Source: Scilla litardierei (taxonomy: Eukaryota; Streptophyta; Magnoliopsida; Asparagales; Asparagaceae). Taken from it: a stretch of DNA of 64,000 nucleotides. The notes below the pieces were generated by a model. The model had not been told where the DNA came from and ran no database searches. It saw only the letters and a list, made by a program, of their open reading frames with translations. A program made the position numbers and the translations under genes. Each line of letters opens with the position of its first letter. Within the stretch, counting starts at the first letter, position 1. The stretch is from positions 279,861,043 to 279,925,042 of the forward strand of contig CM061142.1 in the NCBI GenBank assembly GCA_030789695.1, written 5' to 3'. Shown one piece after another: positions 33,658 through 46,335 of the stretch.

Positions 33658-36600
33658 GACCACCCAAGGGTCTAACGAACTCCGACCGCCCGAGCCAAGG
33701 AGAGGCGCAGAATGAAATATCCACTCGCTCATCACCCCCCAAGCAGACCCATGGCCCTCGAAATCTCGAGCCTAGGAGAAAGGACAAGGGCACGCAAACC
33801 GGGGTAGACCTGACGCAGACCGAGGACCACTGAACAACACCTGCTGGGTAAATGCCAGGTCCCGATAAAGTAGGCCCCCTACGACTCGTCGAAGCGAAGG
33901 GACGCTCGGGAAATGCGCCATTAATGGCGATACGCCCCCCGAGAGACTAGGGCTGAAGAATCGCACCGGGCGCCACCTGGAAAAAGCGGGGTTTAAAGGG
34001 TGTGATTCTAAGGAGCCTATTAATAACGCCAGCTCATCGCATTAACTAGTGGGAAACCGTCAACAAAATCCCCCTATAAATACCCCCTGCACCCTTCCGA
34101 AGGAGAGAGTGAAAAAGAAGAAGAAAATATGAAGACCAATCTCAATCCCCTCCACCAAGTATGAAAAGCCTCAAGACACCAAGCACGAACATAAGGCACC
34201 TGGCCATCGATGGATCCCATACCGACAGGCAATCGCTTCCACACGACGACCGCCGACGGACTACTCCTCTTACCCAGGGAACGGCCCACCCATGTGACCT
34301 CAAGTTCCCTTAGACAACTTAAGGCACGACAACTGGAGCTCCAATGGTGGACCGTTCCCCCTCCCAAAGCCCGATGCACGCTGACGCTCCAGGCCGAGAA
34401 CCCGAAGGACGGGGCAGCCCTGCCAGATCACCCCATTGGGCTCTCCAGTCTCCACCTGGGCATACCAGCTTCCGCAGGCCTGCCTCCTAACGGCCCGCCA
34501 CGCCGATAGGCTATTCCTCTTACAAACGGATCGCCGATGGGCAATTCCCCTTACACAAGGGGAGCCCAACCTTCCACCCATCCGTCTGCTCTGAACCAGA
34601 TGAAACAGTGGAAGGTTGGCATCCGCTCCCCACCGATCCCCGCCGGTGGGAAAGGTAAAAGCCCCCCACGGGCCCGCAGGTCTCCACCGACGTGTTTCTT
34701 AACGACCCACCTGCTCGCCCTCGACCTTCCCCGAAAGGTCGCCTCGTCGGAGAACCCCCCCAGGGAGGCGAGGCCTCCACCTTCACCTCGTCCGTCGCCT
34801 CCTCCCGGGTTTCCCTTCGATGTACGGACCCCCCCCCGGTGAGGCCTTGCAACCGGTCAGCACGACGAAGGCGAGGCGGGATATGACAAAGCAATGGAGG
34901 GGAAGGAGGGCCGCCCGGTAGGCAGGGATTCGCTCACCCTGACACAGGTCACAGCAAGACAGCTTCCCTGGTGAATCCAAGCACCCGAGGAGACCTTGCA
35001 ACCCTTCAGTCTGGGGGACGTGCAGAGGAACGTGACGAGAAACGGAAGAAAAAGAGGCCCGCCCTATAGAGAAGAATCTGCCCATCCTGATGTAGTTTAC
35101 AGCGGGATGGAACAACTCCCCAGCCCACCAACGGCTCGGGTCGTACTCACCTAACTACCGAAGACCTTGCCAAGACCTCATGTAAAAACTAAGGTTGAAT
35201 TCTTGTAAATTTAAAGGAAAGCAAATCCCTACTAACTATCCGGGCATGCTCTAACTTGGGAAAGACCCCCCGTCAAATTGCAAGGCGAGCTCACGAAACT
35301 GGCCACCCATCATGGTGGAGAGAAAAAAGGGCCGAGCTGTACACTCCCCCCACAGGTATAACTCGGGCCTTCACCAGACAAAACATGGCGAAACCAACAG
35401 AAATTACATATAGGTAGTCCGAACCTTACAATAGTAGCGGGGGCCGACATAACGAAACGAGACCTCCCTCGGACCGAACCCGCCGTTCCCTTTAAACAAA
35501 AAGGGGGGGAGAAGGGCGAGACAAGACCTACCCTTTCGGGTCACTGCCGCCTGAAGCGCCGTCGCTCGGTGCGGTAACCGAGGGGTCGACCACACTATCA
35601 ATAAACCCCGACACGCTTCGACTACCGCCCTCTTTTTCATCGAAATGATCATGCCAAGACAAAAAAACTTCAAACCTAGCCTCGTCCCACACCCGGGTCC
35701 AAGAAGAACCCTGCCATCTTCATGGCGGCCAGGGTCATTGGGCGTCACCTGCTTGGGATCGGACTGCGTCAACGACACCCCAACCTGACATGGCCTGACC
35801 GGGCAGAATGCCTCACCTCGACTCGAACCAACGGTCCTCCGGTCCGCCCAGAGCTCATGCGTATGCCATCAACATACTGTGTCAACATCCCCCTCCCCCC
35901 GACCTAGCGCTCCTGGACAGTGGAATGTTGGGGGCAATTATACCATCGCAAGAAAGCAAGCGGTCCACACACTCTATAAGGAGAAGACAAAAAAGGCAAG
36001 ATCAATCCAACCAATTTATTTCAAATGGCGAGGCTATTCATGGAGAATGCCGGGAATACAACACTACATCGACCAGCCGTGCAAAAAGAAAAAAATCTCC
36101 CCTTGGGACGACATACTCATCACGGTAACAGCGGATAAAGGCAGGCCCGGCTCGAAATACCTTGGGACCAACAATCCTGAGCAAGTTAACCGACCCGCAT
36201 CAAGTTCTCCAACCGGCGGCACGCCTCGGGCAGCCCCGCCAAGACCTACGCCTTCACCAGGTCCTCCTCGGTTAGCTCCACCCCCTCATTCGCCAGAGGG
36301 TTCAACGCCCCCCAATCCGACATCAGCACCATGTCAACCGGCATCTCAACAAAGACAAAATCCTCCATCCACCTACCGACATCAGCGGGCACCCAGACGA
36401 TGAGCTCCCTTCCCCCCCCGCACGCAGATGTAGTGGTACATCCCCCTCTTCCGAACTACGAAGAAGTGCTGGAACAAAACCAGCGACGGACTCAAGGAGC
36501 TGGCAAAGCATAGCACGGCAAACCCCACCAGCAAGCCCCAGGAGCGGGGCGCCAAGGCGAAGATCGGCACCTCTAGGAAGTTCATCAGGCGTAGGAGGTA

Positions 36601-37376
36601 AGGGTGGATCGGGAATCAAAGTCCTAACTCGAAAGCTTGGATGTAGACCCCAACTTCATTATCCCTAGGTGAACACACCCTTTCCTCGGGTTCCGGCACC
36701 CGTGCTTCGTAGGGCGGACGCACGAACCACTCCTGAATCTCCCTAATGTTGATCTTGTCTGACCTACACCTGATGGCTACTATCGCCCTCGGTACGACAT
36801 GGCGCCACGCTCTCCTCCGTGAGGCCTCTGCTCCCACCACCACCTCTCTTCGGACAGTGACTCCTCTGTCATCGCACTGCTACCCGTTCCAGAGTCGAAA
36901 TGGGAAGCCATCACTTAAAGGATACCGGAATTAACTAGCAAGCGGCTGAGCTGAGAAGACGACCGGAAATGGATCCCCGGTGAGAGAAACAACGACAACG
37001 TCGGCAAACGACCGACAAAAACCAGAAAGTAGGAAAAAGGGTTGAAGCCGGATGAGAGCCTCCGCCGATCCCACCCCATTACTTATAGAGGACACCAGGC
37101 CATCACGACCGTCGATGCGCCACCACACGTCGCCCATCGGAGCATCCCTGAAGCCTCGACGGGCGTGAAAGTCGCCTTCATCCACGCGTCGCGTGACCAT
37201 GGGCGAAGGCGCTTCGATGTCCCCAGGCACTTTCAAATCACAATAATGACCAACTTGGCGGGAATTCCCAGACCTGCGCTGCCACTCCCGAGCACGAAGC
37301 AAAATCCGAACCGCCATCTCAAAATGGAATAACATTACGTCATCCAAGCCGAATCGGGCTCCCGCCTCGAACTCGA
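33658..37376 (+). other. Long 3' non-coding region of the gypsy element
   Basis: About 3.7 kb, GC-rich, without family motifs on either strand. Noticeable are a TATA-like TATAAATACC at 34075 in an LTR-like context, a repeated C-rich motif (CGCCGAyGG … CCTCTTAC at about 34248, 34500 and 34530), a degenerate repeat of about 160 bp at about 34850-35110 (both halves contain CCTTGCAAC), and a PPT-like TGTTGGGGGCAA at about 35927. This may be ordinary Tat 3' UTR or include the remains of another LTR. Confidence 0.55.
34075..34084 (+). promoter_or_regulatory. TATA-like box in the gypsy 3' region
   Basis: TATAAATACC, identical to the LTR TATA boxes at 11331 and 38091, and followed by a C-rich and then purine-rich stretch as in an LTR. 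Whether it was ever used is unknown. Confidence 0.35.
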
Positions 37377-37377
37377 A

Positions 37378-37389
37378 TACCGGGGGCAA
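37378..37389 (+). other. Polypurine tract of the gypsy element
   Basis: TACCGGGGGCAA directly before the right LTR, in the common plant gypsy form. Confidence 0.75.
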
Positions 37390-38569
37390 TAATTACGACC
37401 AAAAGATCGTGATAGTCCAACCTTCAGCCCTAAACCACCGAAGTGCCCAGTTGGCTCAGCCCTCCCAAACGGGCGGCCAGCCCAGTGACGGGGCACCCCT
37501 CGCCCGAACATCAGAGGCCTGTAGGGCGCCAGTCGACCCGAAAGTCTGACACTACAGGGGGATGAGCGCACCTTGCCTTGCCCACTGACAGAGGTGCTTA
37601 ACCACTCTCGCTCGGTCCGCCAGGAACAGCACGCACGAGGCACGCCCGGACAGCGCAGCCTCAGATGCTGACAGAAGCACACCCGTCCCCCCGGCGATCC
37701 AGGATCCACACCCAAAAATGTGCGGCCGGGACGCACGTCCACTGCCCAGGTCGGCCCGGAGGCTCGTCAGGGGCCCTGCCACTGGGAGGCGCTCCATCGG
37801 ATCCTTGGCTCATCGGACATGACAAACAACCTAGTACAAGGACACAACTGACACTTACGCCGCCCGACCACCTGACAAAGCACCCCCTGACTGCCGCGCC
37901 CCCTGACACTTAATGCTTTTGGCCCTGACACCTTGACAAAAGCGCCCCTGGCCGCTGCGTCGTCTGATAAAAGCGTGGCTGGCACTCCTGTTCCTGACAT
38001 CCTCGTCCGAAGCTTCCCGTGACAGTGAGGCCAGCTTAGCACGTAGAGTCAGCATGCCAGGTCAGCCTTAACTACCCACCTACCGTCAGGTATAAATACC
38101 CCTTCGCCTACGACGGTGAAGGGGTTGGCAAATTTACTCTCAATTCTCATTACTCACACACAAGAACGAAGGTCGTCCATATCTTTGTTCTTCCACTCAT
38201 AGCTCGTCACGTACGGTCGACTCACCCATAGTCCGACCTGTGTGCCTAGCCCCCGCTTTAAGTCCTATTACTGACTTAGGCATCAGAGAGGCTAAGGGTT
38301 GGACCCCAACCCGGTATTTCTGACGAGTTGCTCCTTGCGCAGGTTAGCTCATCATCACCGGTCGTGCTCGCCATCCACCTAGGCAGTCCGACCCCTTCTC
38401 TGCATCCTTCTGGATTTGATACCGTGGTCAGCTTCCGCAACAAGCTTAGCCTCATCACCTCAATAATCACCTGTCAAATAGCCTACCCTAATTCCGTCAT
38501 TAGCTTAACCATCGTGCCCTTGGTTCCCCATAATATAAATTCATTGTACGCGAGTTCTACCCCGCAACA
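37390..38569 (+). repeat. 3' LTR of the gypsy element
   Basis: Matches 10633-11809. It begins TAATTACGACC where the left LTR has TGTTACGACC, so the terminal TG is mutated. It ends GCAACA, followed by the TSD TCTAA at 38570-38574. Confidence 0.93.
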
Positions 38570-38574
38570 TCTAA
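38570..38574. other. Target-site duplication (right) of the gypsy element
   Basis: TCTAA, identical to 10628-10632. Confidence 0.9.
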
Positions 38575-38949
38575 AAATCGACAAATACTCGGAAAATCTG
38601 AACCTGAACATTACTAACACACAAAAAATAACCGCTAGGTTAAAGTAGATTTACAATAATCCAAATATTATGTGGTTAGAGCTGTATGTAAAAAGAAAGT
38701 AGAAAAATTGTAAAGCAGAAGTATGCCAATACTAAATGACAAGCACGTGAAACATGTATAGTAACAATAAACAATAATGCAGCAGTGATAAATTGACAAA
38801 CAATAAATGGTTAGATGTATAATAATATCTAACTAGCAAGTAACCATGACATTAAGCATAACTATGAGTATCCATGCCTGACAATAAGAAACTATATCAT
38901 TTGACCACGCATAATATAAAATATTCCATAAGCACTATTGTGTACGTTA
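38575..38949. other. AT-rich sequence without recognised features
   Basis: This is the continuation of the sequence into which the gypsy element inserted. I see no frame, repeat or motif in it. Confidence 0.5.
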
Positions 38950-40010
38950 GACTCTGATACTCTATACTAGTGTTGTGACTCATATTGAAAAGTACGATGT
39001 GTAACCAAGTAGACTACCTTGTACAATGGGGTCATTACACCTGAACTGAGTCCAAATATGAGAACAATATTGTTGTGATCCTTGTAGATGGCAATTAGAC
39101 TCTAGAGAGTCATGAATAGCGTATATCAAATAAAATTATTTCTCTAAAAAATCTACACAAGATTACAGTCGGAGTTACCTAATTTAATCTTAATCAACAA
39201 TTATAACTTTCTTAAAGAAAGTGCAGCGAAAATAACACAAGCAAGATATACGTCACAACACAACAGATGAGAACAAACGCAAACACAAACATTACCATGG
39301 TTCGGCTAGCAGGTATACTACTCCAACACCTAAGTCCCACTTGGCTAATTTCACTATTTTACCAAATAGTACAAAACCTCTTTTCACGAGGATTTATACA
39401 AATAATCTCTTCCCAAAAGAAATAATAACTCACCACCTCAAACAATTATGGATTTTTCACTTACAATGAAAGTTGATACAAATACCTATAACCTTGTTGT
39501 CTTGTGAATGTATAGTGGCTATAGTAGTTGATCTCCAAATGATGTGAAAATAGAACTTTGAGATCAAGTAAAATTTGGCTAAAAGATTTAAGAAATCTTC
39601 TAAACATATGCCAAAGAAAGAGGGGTTTGCTTAAAAGATTTTTCTCTTAAAATAAATTTTAGCTCAAGAAAATTGATCATTCAAGTTAGTAATAACTTGA
39701 GCAACAACCCCTATATATAGGCAACAAATCATGCCAAACAAATTGCCCAAAATGCCCATCCAACGCTCTCCAACGGCTAGTCAAATGGTAAGTCGAATAG
39801 AGCCATTAGGGACCGCGAGTCGACTCTTATACATGTAGGAGTTGACTCATATACATCAGGGAGTCAACTTTTGGCTCTGGAGACAACTTTCTGCACAACA
39901 AGAGTCGACTTCCTGCAGATTCCAAGAAGTCCTTAAAACAACTGTTCGTTCACTGGTCGACTCAAATACATTTGGGATTTGATTACTTTTCTGATACACA
40001 GGTTTGTATC
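38950..40010 (-). repeat. Probable Copia LTR remnant with GTCGAC palindromes
   Basis: On the minus strand a PBS-like segment (AGTATCAGAGTC, 38950-38961) adjoins a sequence organised like the Sirevirus LTR: an AT-rich U5/R part, CTATATATAG as TATA at 39711-39720, and upstream of it copies of GAGTCGACTC and variants (39785-39965). No partner LTR or TSD was found, so the boundaries are approximate. Confidence 0.45.
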
Positions 40011-40019
40011 AGAAAAGTA
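39984..40019. repeat. Perfect 15-bp inverted repeat with 6-base loop
   Basis: TACTTTTCTGATACA at 39984-39998 pairs with TGTATCAGAAAAGTA at 40005-40019. It lies at the probable outer edge of the LTR remnant. Role unknown. Confidence 0.9.
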
Positions 40020-40076
40020 TGTGACACATTATCCTAATCAATTTAAATCATTTTAAAAAAATTAGTGTATTCTTAA

Positions 40077-40098
40077 GTGTGTGTGTGTGTGTGTGTGT
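40077..40098. repeat. (GT)11 microsatellite
   Basis: 22 bases of uninterrupted GT in AT-rich sequence. Confidence 0.95.
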
Positions 40099-40229
40099 TT
40101 CAATCAAGGCTTTAACATGCAAATATAATGAAAAAATTACATCAAAAATAATTTAATCCATGTTATCGTATAACACATCAAGAATAATCTTCCATTTAAA
40201 AATCAGAGATTTAAACTCATTAAAAACGA

Positions 40230-41440
40230 TGCTTGTTGCTGGATTAGTCGACTAGTCATCAGATGCTAGTCGACTTATCCACAATCTGCAGATTACACAA
40301 ATTTCCTGAAGGTGGATTAGTTAACTGCCTTTATGGCCTAGTCGACTAGTGATTACTAGTTAACAATCCCTGTATTAGGTGATTTATGCAAATATGATTT
40401 TCTAATGATTAAAATCCGATTTTTAAAGTTCTAACATGTTTATAATATCATCGTAAAAACTAGATAGCAGTAAGGCTCTGATACTTCTGTAAGGTTATGA
40501 TGCTAGTAATCTAAATTATTTAAATTATGTCACGAAAGATGAAAAATTAGAAATTCTCTGTACTAGCAATCAAACCATGGATCTACTACTAATGTAGGAA
40601 TTAAACTGCTGAATAAAAACTATAAAGATCGTACCTTTGCATGAGTATACTCAAACGATACTCGTAGATCCAAAAATTCGTTTGGTGAAGACACGAAGGT
40701 TTGCGTTCTCCTCATCAACCATTGCCTTACATGAATCCAGGATGAATAACACTTGCATGAATAACGAGCTCTCCAAGAACCCGAACCGTCCTCCAAGTTT
40801 GCTAATGCGATGAATAAGGAGAAGGAAAAACTTTTGATTAAGTGCGAGAGATTCCTCCTCTAAAGAGGTTTAAATATCTCCACACAATGAGACTTGCTCA
40901 AGAGAGATTTGCATATTTTCATATGGCTGCGGAGACCCCTTTATATCATTTATATTTTCAGATGGTTGCAAAAACCCTTGTATATTTTCAAATGGTTTTG
41001 CTAATGAGACTTGCACTAGAGAGAGTAGAATCTGATTCAGATTGAGTGTTCATATAGAACTCAACCTCATCCCAAAATGCAAATAAAAAGAAGCATCCTA
41101 AATAAGTTCTAATCGCATTACATTTGATTTAGGATTGATTCCCAATCAAATCCTGAATTTCGCGTCATGCAATGTCAACACTAGTCGACCAGTGATGTAA
41201 CTAGTCAACTAGTCAACTCTTTGTAAAAGTTACAACTGACTAGTCGACTAGTGCCAAAGAACTAGTCAGCTAATCACTGCTGAGTGACTGTCTTCTTCTT
41301 TTCTGATCACAACTCCTTGTGATTTATGCCTTTGTATATCACATATACTCAAAATCTCTTCCTTCACATTTCGTGAAAAGTTCATCATCTGTGTGATACT
41401 CTAATAGTTTGATTCCTACTTCAGTAATGAACATGATCAC
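40230..41440 (-). repeat. Probable second Copia LTR remnant with CTAGTCGACTAG palindromes
   Basis: A PBS-like AGTATCAGAGCC on the minus strand (40474-40485) adjoins a sequence starting TGTAAGG at 40489. Palindromic motifs cluster at 40244-40365 (TTAGTCGACTAGTC, CCTAGTCGACTAGTG) and 41171-41275 (ACTAGTCGACCAGTG, GACTAGTCGACTAGTGC). No partner LTR is visible and the boundaries are approximate. Confidence 0.4.
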
Positions 41441-42479
41441 ATCGTGTCACCGATCGGTAACGGCCCAGTTGAGCATACCGAACCACGTTTCAGAACCGTC
41501 ATTTTCTGGTTTGTGAGACTGGAATCTCTCGAAGAAGATCTGTAACGACCTGTTTCCATTAGTACGTATTTTATATGTAACGTTTATTAATATATTGATT
41601 TATTTGAGTAATTACTCTATGATTTTATTTATTAATTTCTATGGCTCGAACGTGTGAACGGGCCCCATATTCGCGATCCTCACGACTTCACAATCACGTT
41701 GATATTTTCTTTATGGATAACGTTGAGTCTAAGGGCGAAATCATAATATTTTAAATATTTTAACTAAATAGATTATCATAATCAAATATTATCCTAACAA
41801 TCTTAACAATTGATTCTATTTTCTAATCACGTGGAGGTTAAGATTTCATCCTATCTCCACGATTTTATCTCCTTGATTTTTTGCAACAGAGAATCTCCGT
41901 TTTCCCTATTTCTTTGGCATATATCTTTTATTCTCTGCTTTTTAAAACAAAATAAAAAACGTAAAGGAAAGAAACACCTCACAGCTACAACATTTTCTCC
42001 CCCTCAAACTCAAAACCCTAAAATGCAAATCCTCAAACCCTCCCAGCCACCCTCTCTGCCCAGGACCACCGTCGTACAGCCACAAACCCCTGACAACACC
42101 ACCACAGCTTCCCTATCTCCATGTCTCCATCTATCACTCTCACTGTCTCTCCCTCCCATTAACCCTTCATGGCAACCAAGCACTCAACCACCTCCCTTCC
42201 GCCGATCATCACCACCGACATGACCCCTCCTACCTTCCTCCTACCGTAGGCCCCCTGCCTCTCTTCCCGCTCTCTCCCTCAACCTCACACCGGCAGCCGA
42301 ACTCCAAGCAAACATTCGACAGCCCCTCAAACCTCGGCAGCATCATCAACTTGCGGCATCTCCCATCACACCACCTGTACCGCCTGTACCGTCGCCACCG
42401 CCGCCACCTCCGGTGCCGACCACCGCCTCTGACGCCTTTACCATGCCGTCGTCCGTCACTGCAACATGCAAGCAAACAA
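41441..42479. other. Unassigned sequence upstream of the LINE
   Basis: TGTAACGACCTG at 41541 resembles the start of the solo LTR at 55516 and may be a truncated gypsy LTR. From about 41990 to 42460 the sequence is C/T-rich with CCCTCCC and CACCACC runs and open in several frames. It could be the 5' region of the LINE, but no ORF1 motif (such as a zinc knuckle) is visible. Confidence 0.35.
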
Positions 42480-42541
42480 CAACAAAAATGCAAACTGCGA
42501 GTTAGTATATATGTTAGTTTTATATATATATCATCCTAAAA

Positions 42542-43290
42542 TCCTTGTAATGTATGTCTTCTTCTGGAATACTTGGGGTCTCAATAACATATCGCGTCGT
42601 GCTGAGCTGAAATTCAGGATTCGGAGGTTCAAACCTTCCATTGGCTGTCTTCTGGAAACTAAAGTCGATGCTTGCAAGGATGTTAGGATTTCAAAGTATT
42701 TTCCAATAGGTTGGAAGAGTATTAATAATAGATCTCATCACAAAGGGGGCCGAATTGTGATCTATTTCAATAATTCTTTTTGGAGCTTCTCTGCTACCTC
42801 GGCTTCTTCTCAATGTGTGACGGCAATTTTCACTAACACTGCGGGTCTTACTATGTGATTAACATTGGTTTATGGCCTAAACCATGCAAATTCCAGAGTC
42901 TCGCTCTGGAATGACCTTATAGCTGATTGCAATTGCTTGAATAATATTCCTTGGTTGGTGGGTGGTGATTTCAACTGCGTGCGTAATGCCAACGAGAAGC
43001 TAGGGGTCTTGCGGTTGACCCTATTTCTATGGATGCATTCAATGCTTGCATTGGGAGTTGTCAGCTTATTGAGCTGAAAAGTATTGGTCATCGCTTTAGC
43101 TGGAGTAATAGGCGTATTAGCGCTTCCCGTACAACGGTACGCTTAGATAGAGTGCTTTGCAACACTTCCTGGATTAATCTCTTGCAGCATACATTCCTTG
43201 AATATTCCCCTGCCGGCACCAATGATCATGCCGCGATGCATGTTCATCTTCACTCCAAGGTATCGTCTTTCCCCAAGCCGTTTAAATTTT
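42542..43290 (+). pseudogene. LINE endonuclease domain, disrupted
   Basis: An endonuclease/exonuclease/phosphatase-like domain that would nick the target DNA. Segments are VFFWNTWGLNNISRRAEL, then TGA at 42856, then VYGLNHANSR and WLVGGDFNCV (catalytic GDFN kept). After a frameshift near 43015 come HRFSWSNRR, RLDRVLCNTSW and NDHAAM, where family members usually have SDH. Confidence 0.85.
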
Positions 43291-44800
43291 ATAATTCATG
43301 GACTACTTTTCCTGGGTATTATGAGTTTGTTCAAAACAATTGGGGGTCTCAAACTGGGGGTACGGCTATGCAAAGGCTTGTTAATAACCTCAAATATCTG
43401 AAGGGGAACCTGAGAATATGGGCGGCCAAACATAGGGAAGCTCTTGATTCTACCGCTTACCATCATGAGTTGGATTTATTGCAACAAAATCACAGGTTGC
43501 CTGCTGACCCTTGTCTTCAAGCCCAGGAGAAAAATGCCTTATATAAGCTTGCTCACTCTCTGGATATTGAGGAGGAGGATTTACGTCAAAAGAGCAGACA
43601 AAATTGGTTAACTCTGGGGGATATGAACTCTAAATTATTCTATACTGCTATGAAGTCTAGGTATTGTCATAACAACCTCAGCCACCTTATAAATTCAAAT
43701 GGTGAAAGGAATTCTAATTCTAATGATCTTAGAAAGGAGGCCCCGCTCTTCTACATGAATTTATATAAGCAAGAAGACTATTGGAATGTTTTTCCTAATC
43801 TCATTCCCAAGCGTAACCTTACGTTAGAGGCCATATATTGGGTGGAAAGGCCTGTTACTACTACTGAAATCAAGAATGCTGCATTTCAAATAGGGAAAGA
43901 CAAAGCCCCAAGACCTGATGGCTATAACGCTTATTTTTTCGAACAGGATTTGGAAGTGGTTGGTACAGCTGTTATTAATGGTGTTTTTTTTTAGTTATGG
44001 CCGCATGCTCCCCCATATAAATCATACCTTCCTAACTCTCGTTCCTAAAATACCAATGCTACGGGGTTAGGTGACTAGAGACCAATTTCTTGTTGTAATG
44101 TAATTTATAAAATAATCGGAAAGGTTTTATGTAATAGACTGAAGCATGTTATCTCTGATTTAGTTTCACCCAACCAGGCTGCATTTCTTAAAGGCAGGTT
44201 GCTTGCAGATTGTACTCTCATTGCCCATGAGCAGATTCGTGACTTCAGTAACCCTATGGGGGCCAGAACTTGTATCAAATTGGATCTCAGGAAAGCTTTT
44301 GACAGTGTGAACAGAGAATTTATTTTCTTCCTACTTCACCAGATGGGTTTTAGGAATAGGTTTATTAATTGGATTTCAGAATGCTTCTCTACTCCAATGT
44401 TTTCTGTTTTAATTGAGGGGTCCCCTGAGGGCTACTTTATCCAACAGAGGCCTTCGTCAAGGTGATCCGCTCTCCATATCTCTTTGTTCTAGTTATGGAG
44501 GTTTTCTCCATGCTCATGGCCAGAGCAGAATCAACTTGTTCTATCCAGACTATGTAAAGAATTGGGGCCATTTCTCATCTTTTATTTGCAGATGATCTTC
44601 TAGTTTTTTGCTGTGCCAACCCCCGTTCCATAAAAGAACTTAAGGACATATTGTTCAACTTTAATCTTTATTCCGGCCTTCATATTAATTGGGACAAAAG
44701 CTTGGCCATCTTTAGCAAAGGTGTGTGTAATGCTAGAGGTCTTGCGGATATGCTTGGCATTAAAATGGTATCCTTTCTTACTACTTATTTGGGCCTCCCG
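43291..44800 (+). pseudogene. LINE reverse transcriptase domain, disrupted
   Basis: Target-primed reverse transcriptase. KDKAPRPDGYNAYFF shows an Arg in place of the usual Gly of KAPGPDG. TAG at about 43992, a second stop near 44070 and frameshifts near 44130 and 44455-44500 break the frame. Downstream motifs are [32 protein letters not shown] and, in another frame, FADDLLVFC (about 44592-44620), so the catalytic FADD is still readable. Confidence 0.85.
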
Positions 44801-46108
44801 CTATCTTTGAACTACCATAAAGCTTCCTTGTTCAGTCGTCTTGTGGATAAATGTAAAAAGAGGCTATTGGGTTGGTCGTCCTCGCTGTTATCTATCTCTA
44901 GTAGGATTGAGTTGGTTCGTTCGGTTACTTATGGGATGGTCGCCCTCTGGATGCAAGCATATTGCATTCCTCCTTATGTTATTCGTGCTATTACTGCTGC
45001 TTGCATGAAATTCATATGTGGCAAGCTCAATATTTGGGCATGGAAGGATCTGTTTGTCCCTAAGAAAGAAGGGGGTGTGGGCCTGAGACTTCTGGATGAT
45101 TTGAATGTGGCTTCTGGGGTTCAGCTTACGTGGAGAATGCTCGCCACGGATGGGCTTTGGGCAAAATATATGAGGAGGAATTACGATGCAGTCAAGAGCG
45201 GTTTCTATATCGCCAAAGCAAAGCCCACTCAATCGGGTACTTGGAAGTTTCTTCTTAGGTCATGTAACATTTCTCAAAAGCTCATCAAGTGCTCTGTTGG
45301 TGATGGAACTGCTGCCTCTTTTTGGTATGATAATTGGCACCCAAATGGACATCTTTATCTTCTGCATGCACCGCCCATAGGAACGGAGCTGAGATGGGTT
45401 AGCGACTACTGGACGGTGCAAGGCTTGGTTGATGATCCTAGCATTCGGCCCTTGCTCCTTATTTTGCTTCAGATCTCTCTGGGACATGGTCCTCATGGCT
45501 GGGCGTGGTCTTCTGGGCCATGCTGTTCCTACCGAGTCGCATGGGAAGGGGCCCAAGTAGCAGGATCCAAATTTAGGTATCCTTCGGTTGTCTGGTATCG
45601 TAACCATGTGCCTAAGATGTCCTTGTGCCTTCTTAGGGAAATCCGTGACAAGCTTCCTACAAAAGCACATTTATTCAAGAGGGGAATCTCCTTGGACCAG
45701 ACTTGTGTTCTTTGCGATGGCAATGTTTCAGATACTACCAGCCATCTCTACTTCGAATGTGATTACTCACGTTATATTCTAAGCATGGGTCTTCTCAAAC
45801 TTGGTTACACAGGCACTGTCCCATCAACTTTGGCAGGTACTTGTGAGCTAATTCTTGCTCGTTACAGTAATTCTGATCGTGTGGGGGTTCTAGCTAAAGC
45901 AGCATTGGCGTCCAAGGTAAGGCACATATGGAAGCAGCGCAACAAGAGAATTTTTGAGGGTCTCCAAGTGGGGAAAACCAATTTATTTGATGATATTGCA
46001 GCTGACGTCGTTATCTCTTTGTGTGATTTGGATATTGATCAGGCTACAGACTCCACCCCCTTCTCAAACTGGGGTTTATTGATGCTGGATAACTGTACAT
46101 CCTCATAG
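44651..46108 (+). pseudogene. LINE C-terminal region with zf-RVT domain
   Basis: A 485-codon open frame that is the C-terminal half of the LINE ORF2. It starts inside the RT thumb region (GLHINWDKS, YLGLPLS), runs through the connector (VGLRLLDDLNVA) and ends with the zinc-binding domain zf-RVT at about residues 330-400 (RDKLPTKAHLFKRG, CVLC, SHLYFEC). It has no stops, but its N-terminal half is broken, so it cannot be a complete gene. Confidence 0.88.
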
Positions 46109-46294
46109 TCTTCTTTTTTGTTTATGAGATTGTTTTTGTATATTTTTCGGAACGCTAGTAGTGCATATGATAATATGAAGTAGTGGGTGACAGCGCCTGT
46201 GCCCTCCCCCTTCTTTCTACTAACATCTGCAACTAGCTGGTGTTGATTCTTTGAACATTATTTTGTTACTTATATAGTTTCCTTTTGCTCGCCA

Positions 46295-46297
<3 letters not shown>

Positions 46298-46334
<37 letters not shown>
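46298..46334. repeat. (TG)n microsatellite
   Basis: 37 bases of TG, directly abutting the foldback element. Confidence 0.95.

Positions 46335-46335
<1 letters not shown>

Larger units (their letters stand above)
10633..38569 (+). mobile_element. Ty3/gypsy LTR retrotransposon, Tat lineage, containing a nested Copia element
   Basis: It spans 27.9 kb: about 15.1 kb of its own sequence plus a 12.8-kb insertion. It is bounded by related LTRs and a perfect 5-bp TSD (TCTAA). The order PBS, gag, protease, RT, RNase H, second RNase H, integrase, minisatellite, 3' UTR, PPT fits the non-chromodomain Tat lineage, in which a second RNase H and 3' tandem repeats are known features. Multiple stops and frameshifts make it inactive. 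The first 185 bp of the two LTRs show about 17 differences by eye (about 9%). Confidence 0.95.
42480..46260 (+). mobile_element. Non-LTR retrotransposon (plant L1-type LINE), decayed
   Basis: Endonuclease, RT and C-terminal zf-RVT domains follow each other in the L1 order over about 3.6 kb. ORF1 is not recognised. The 3' end is unclear: after the stop at 46108 a T-rich stretch and the TG microsatellite follow, and no poly(A) or TSD could be fixed. Confidence 0.88.

Noticed and set aside
31158..33833. Long open frames (up to 235 codons) on both strands in the 80-bp array
   Set aside because: They arise because the repeat unit lacks stops in several frames. They have no independent start context or family motif and differ in frame from copy to copy.
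41810..42223. 137-codon frame as LINE ORF1
   Set aside because: It is low-complexity C/T-rich sequence with no zinc knuckle or RNA-binding motif, and the opposite strand is also open nearby.
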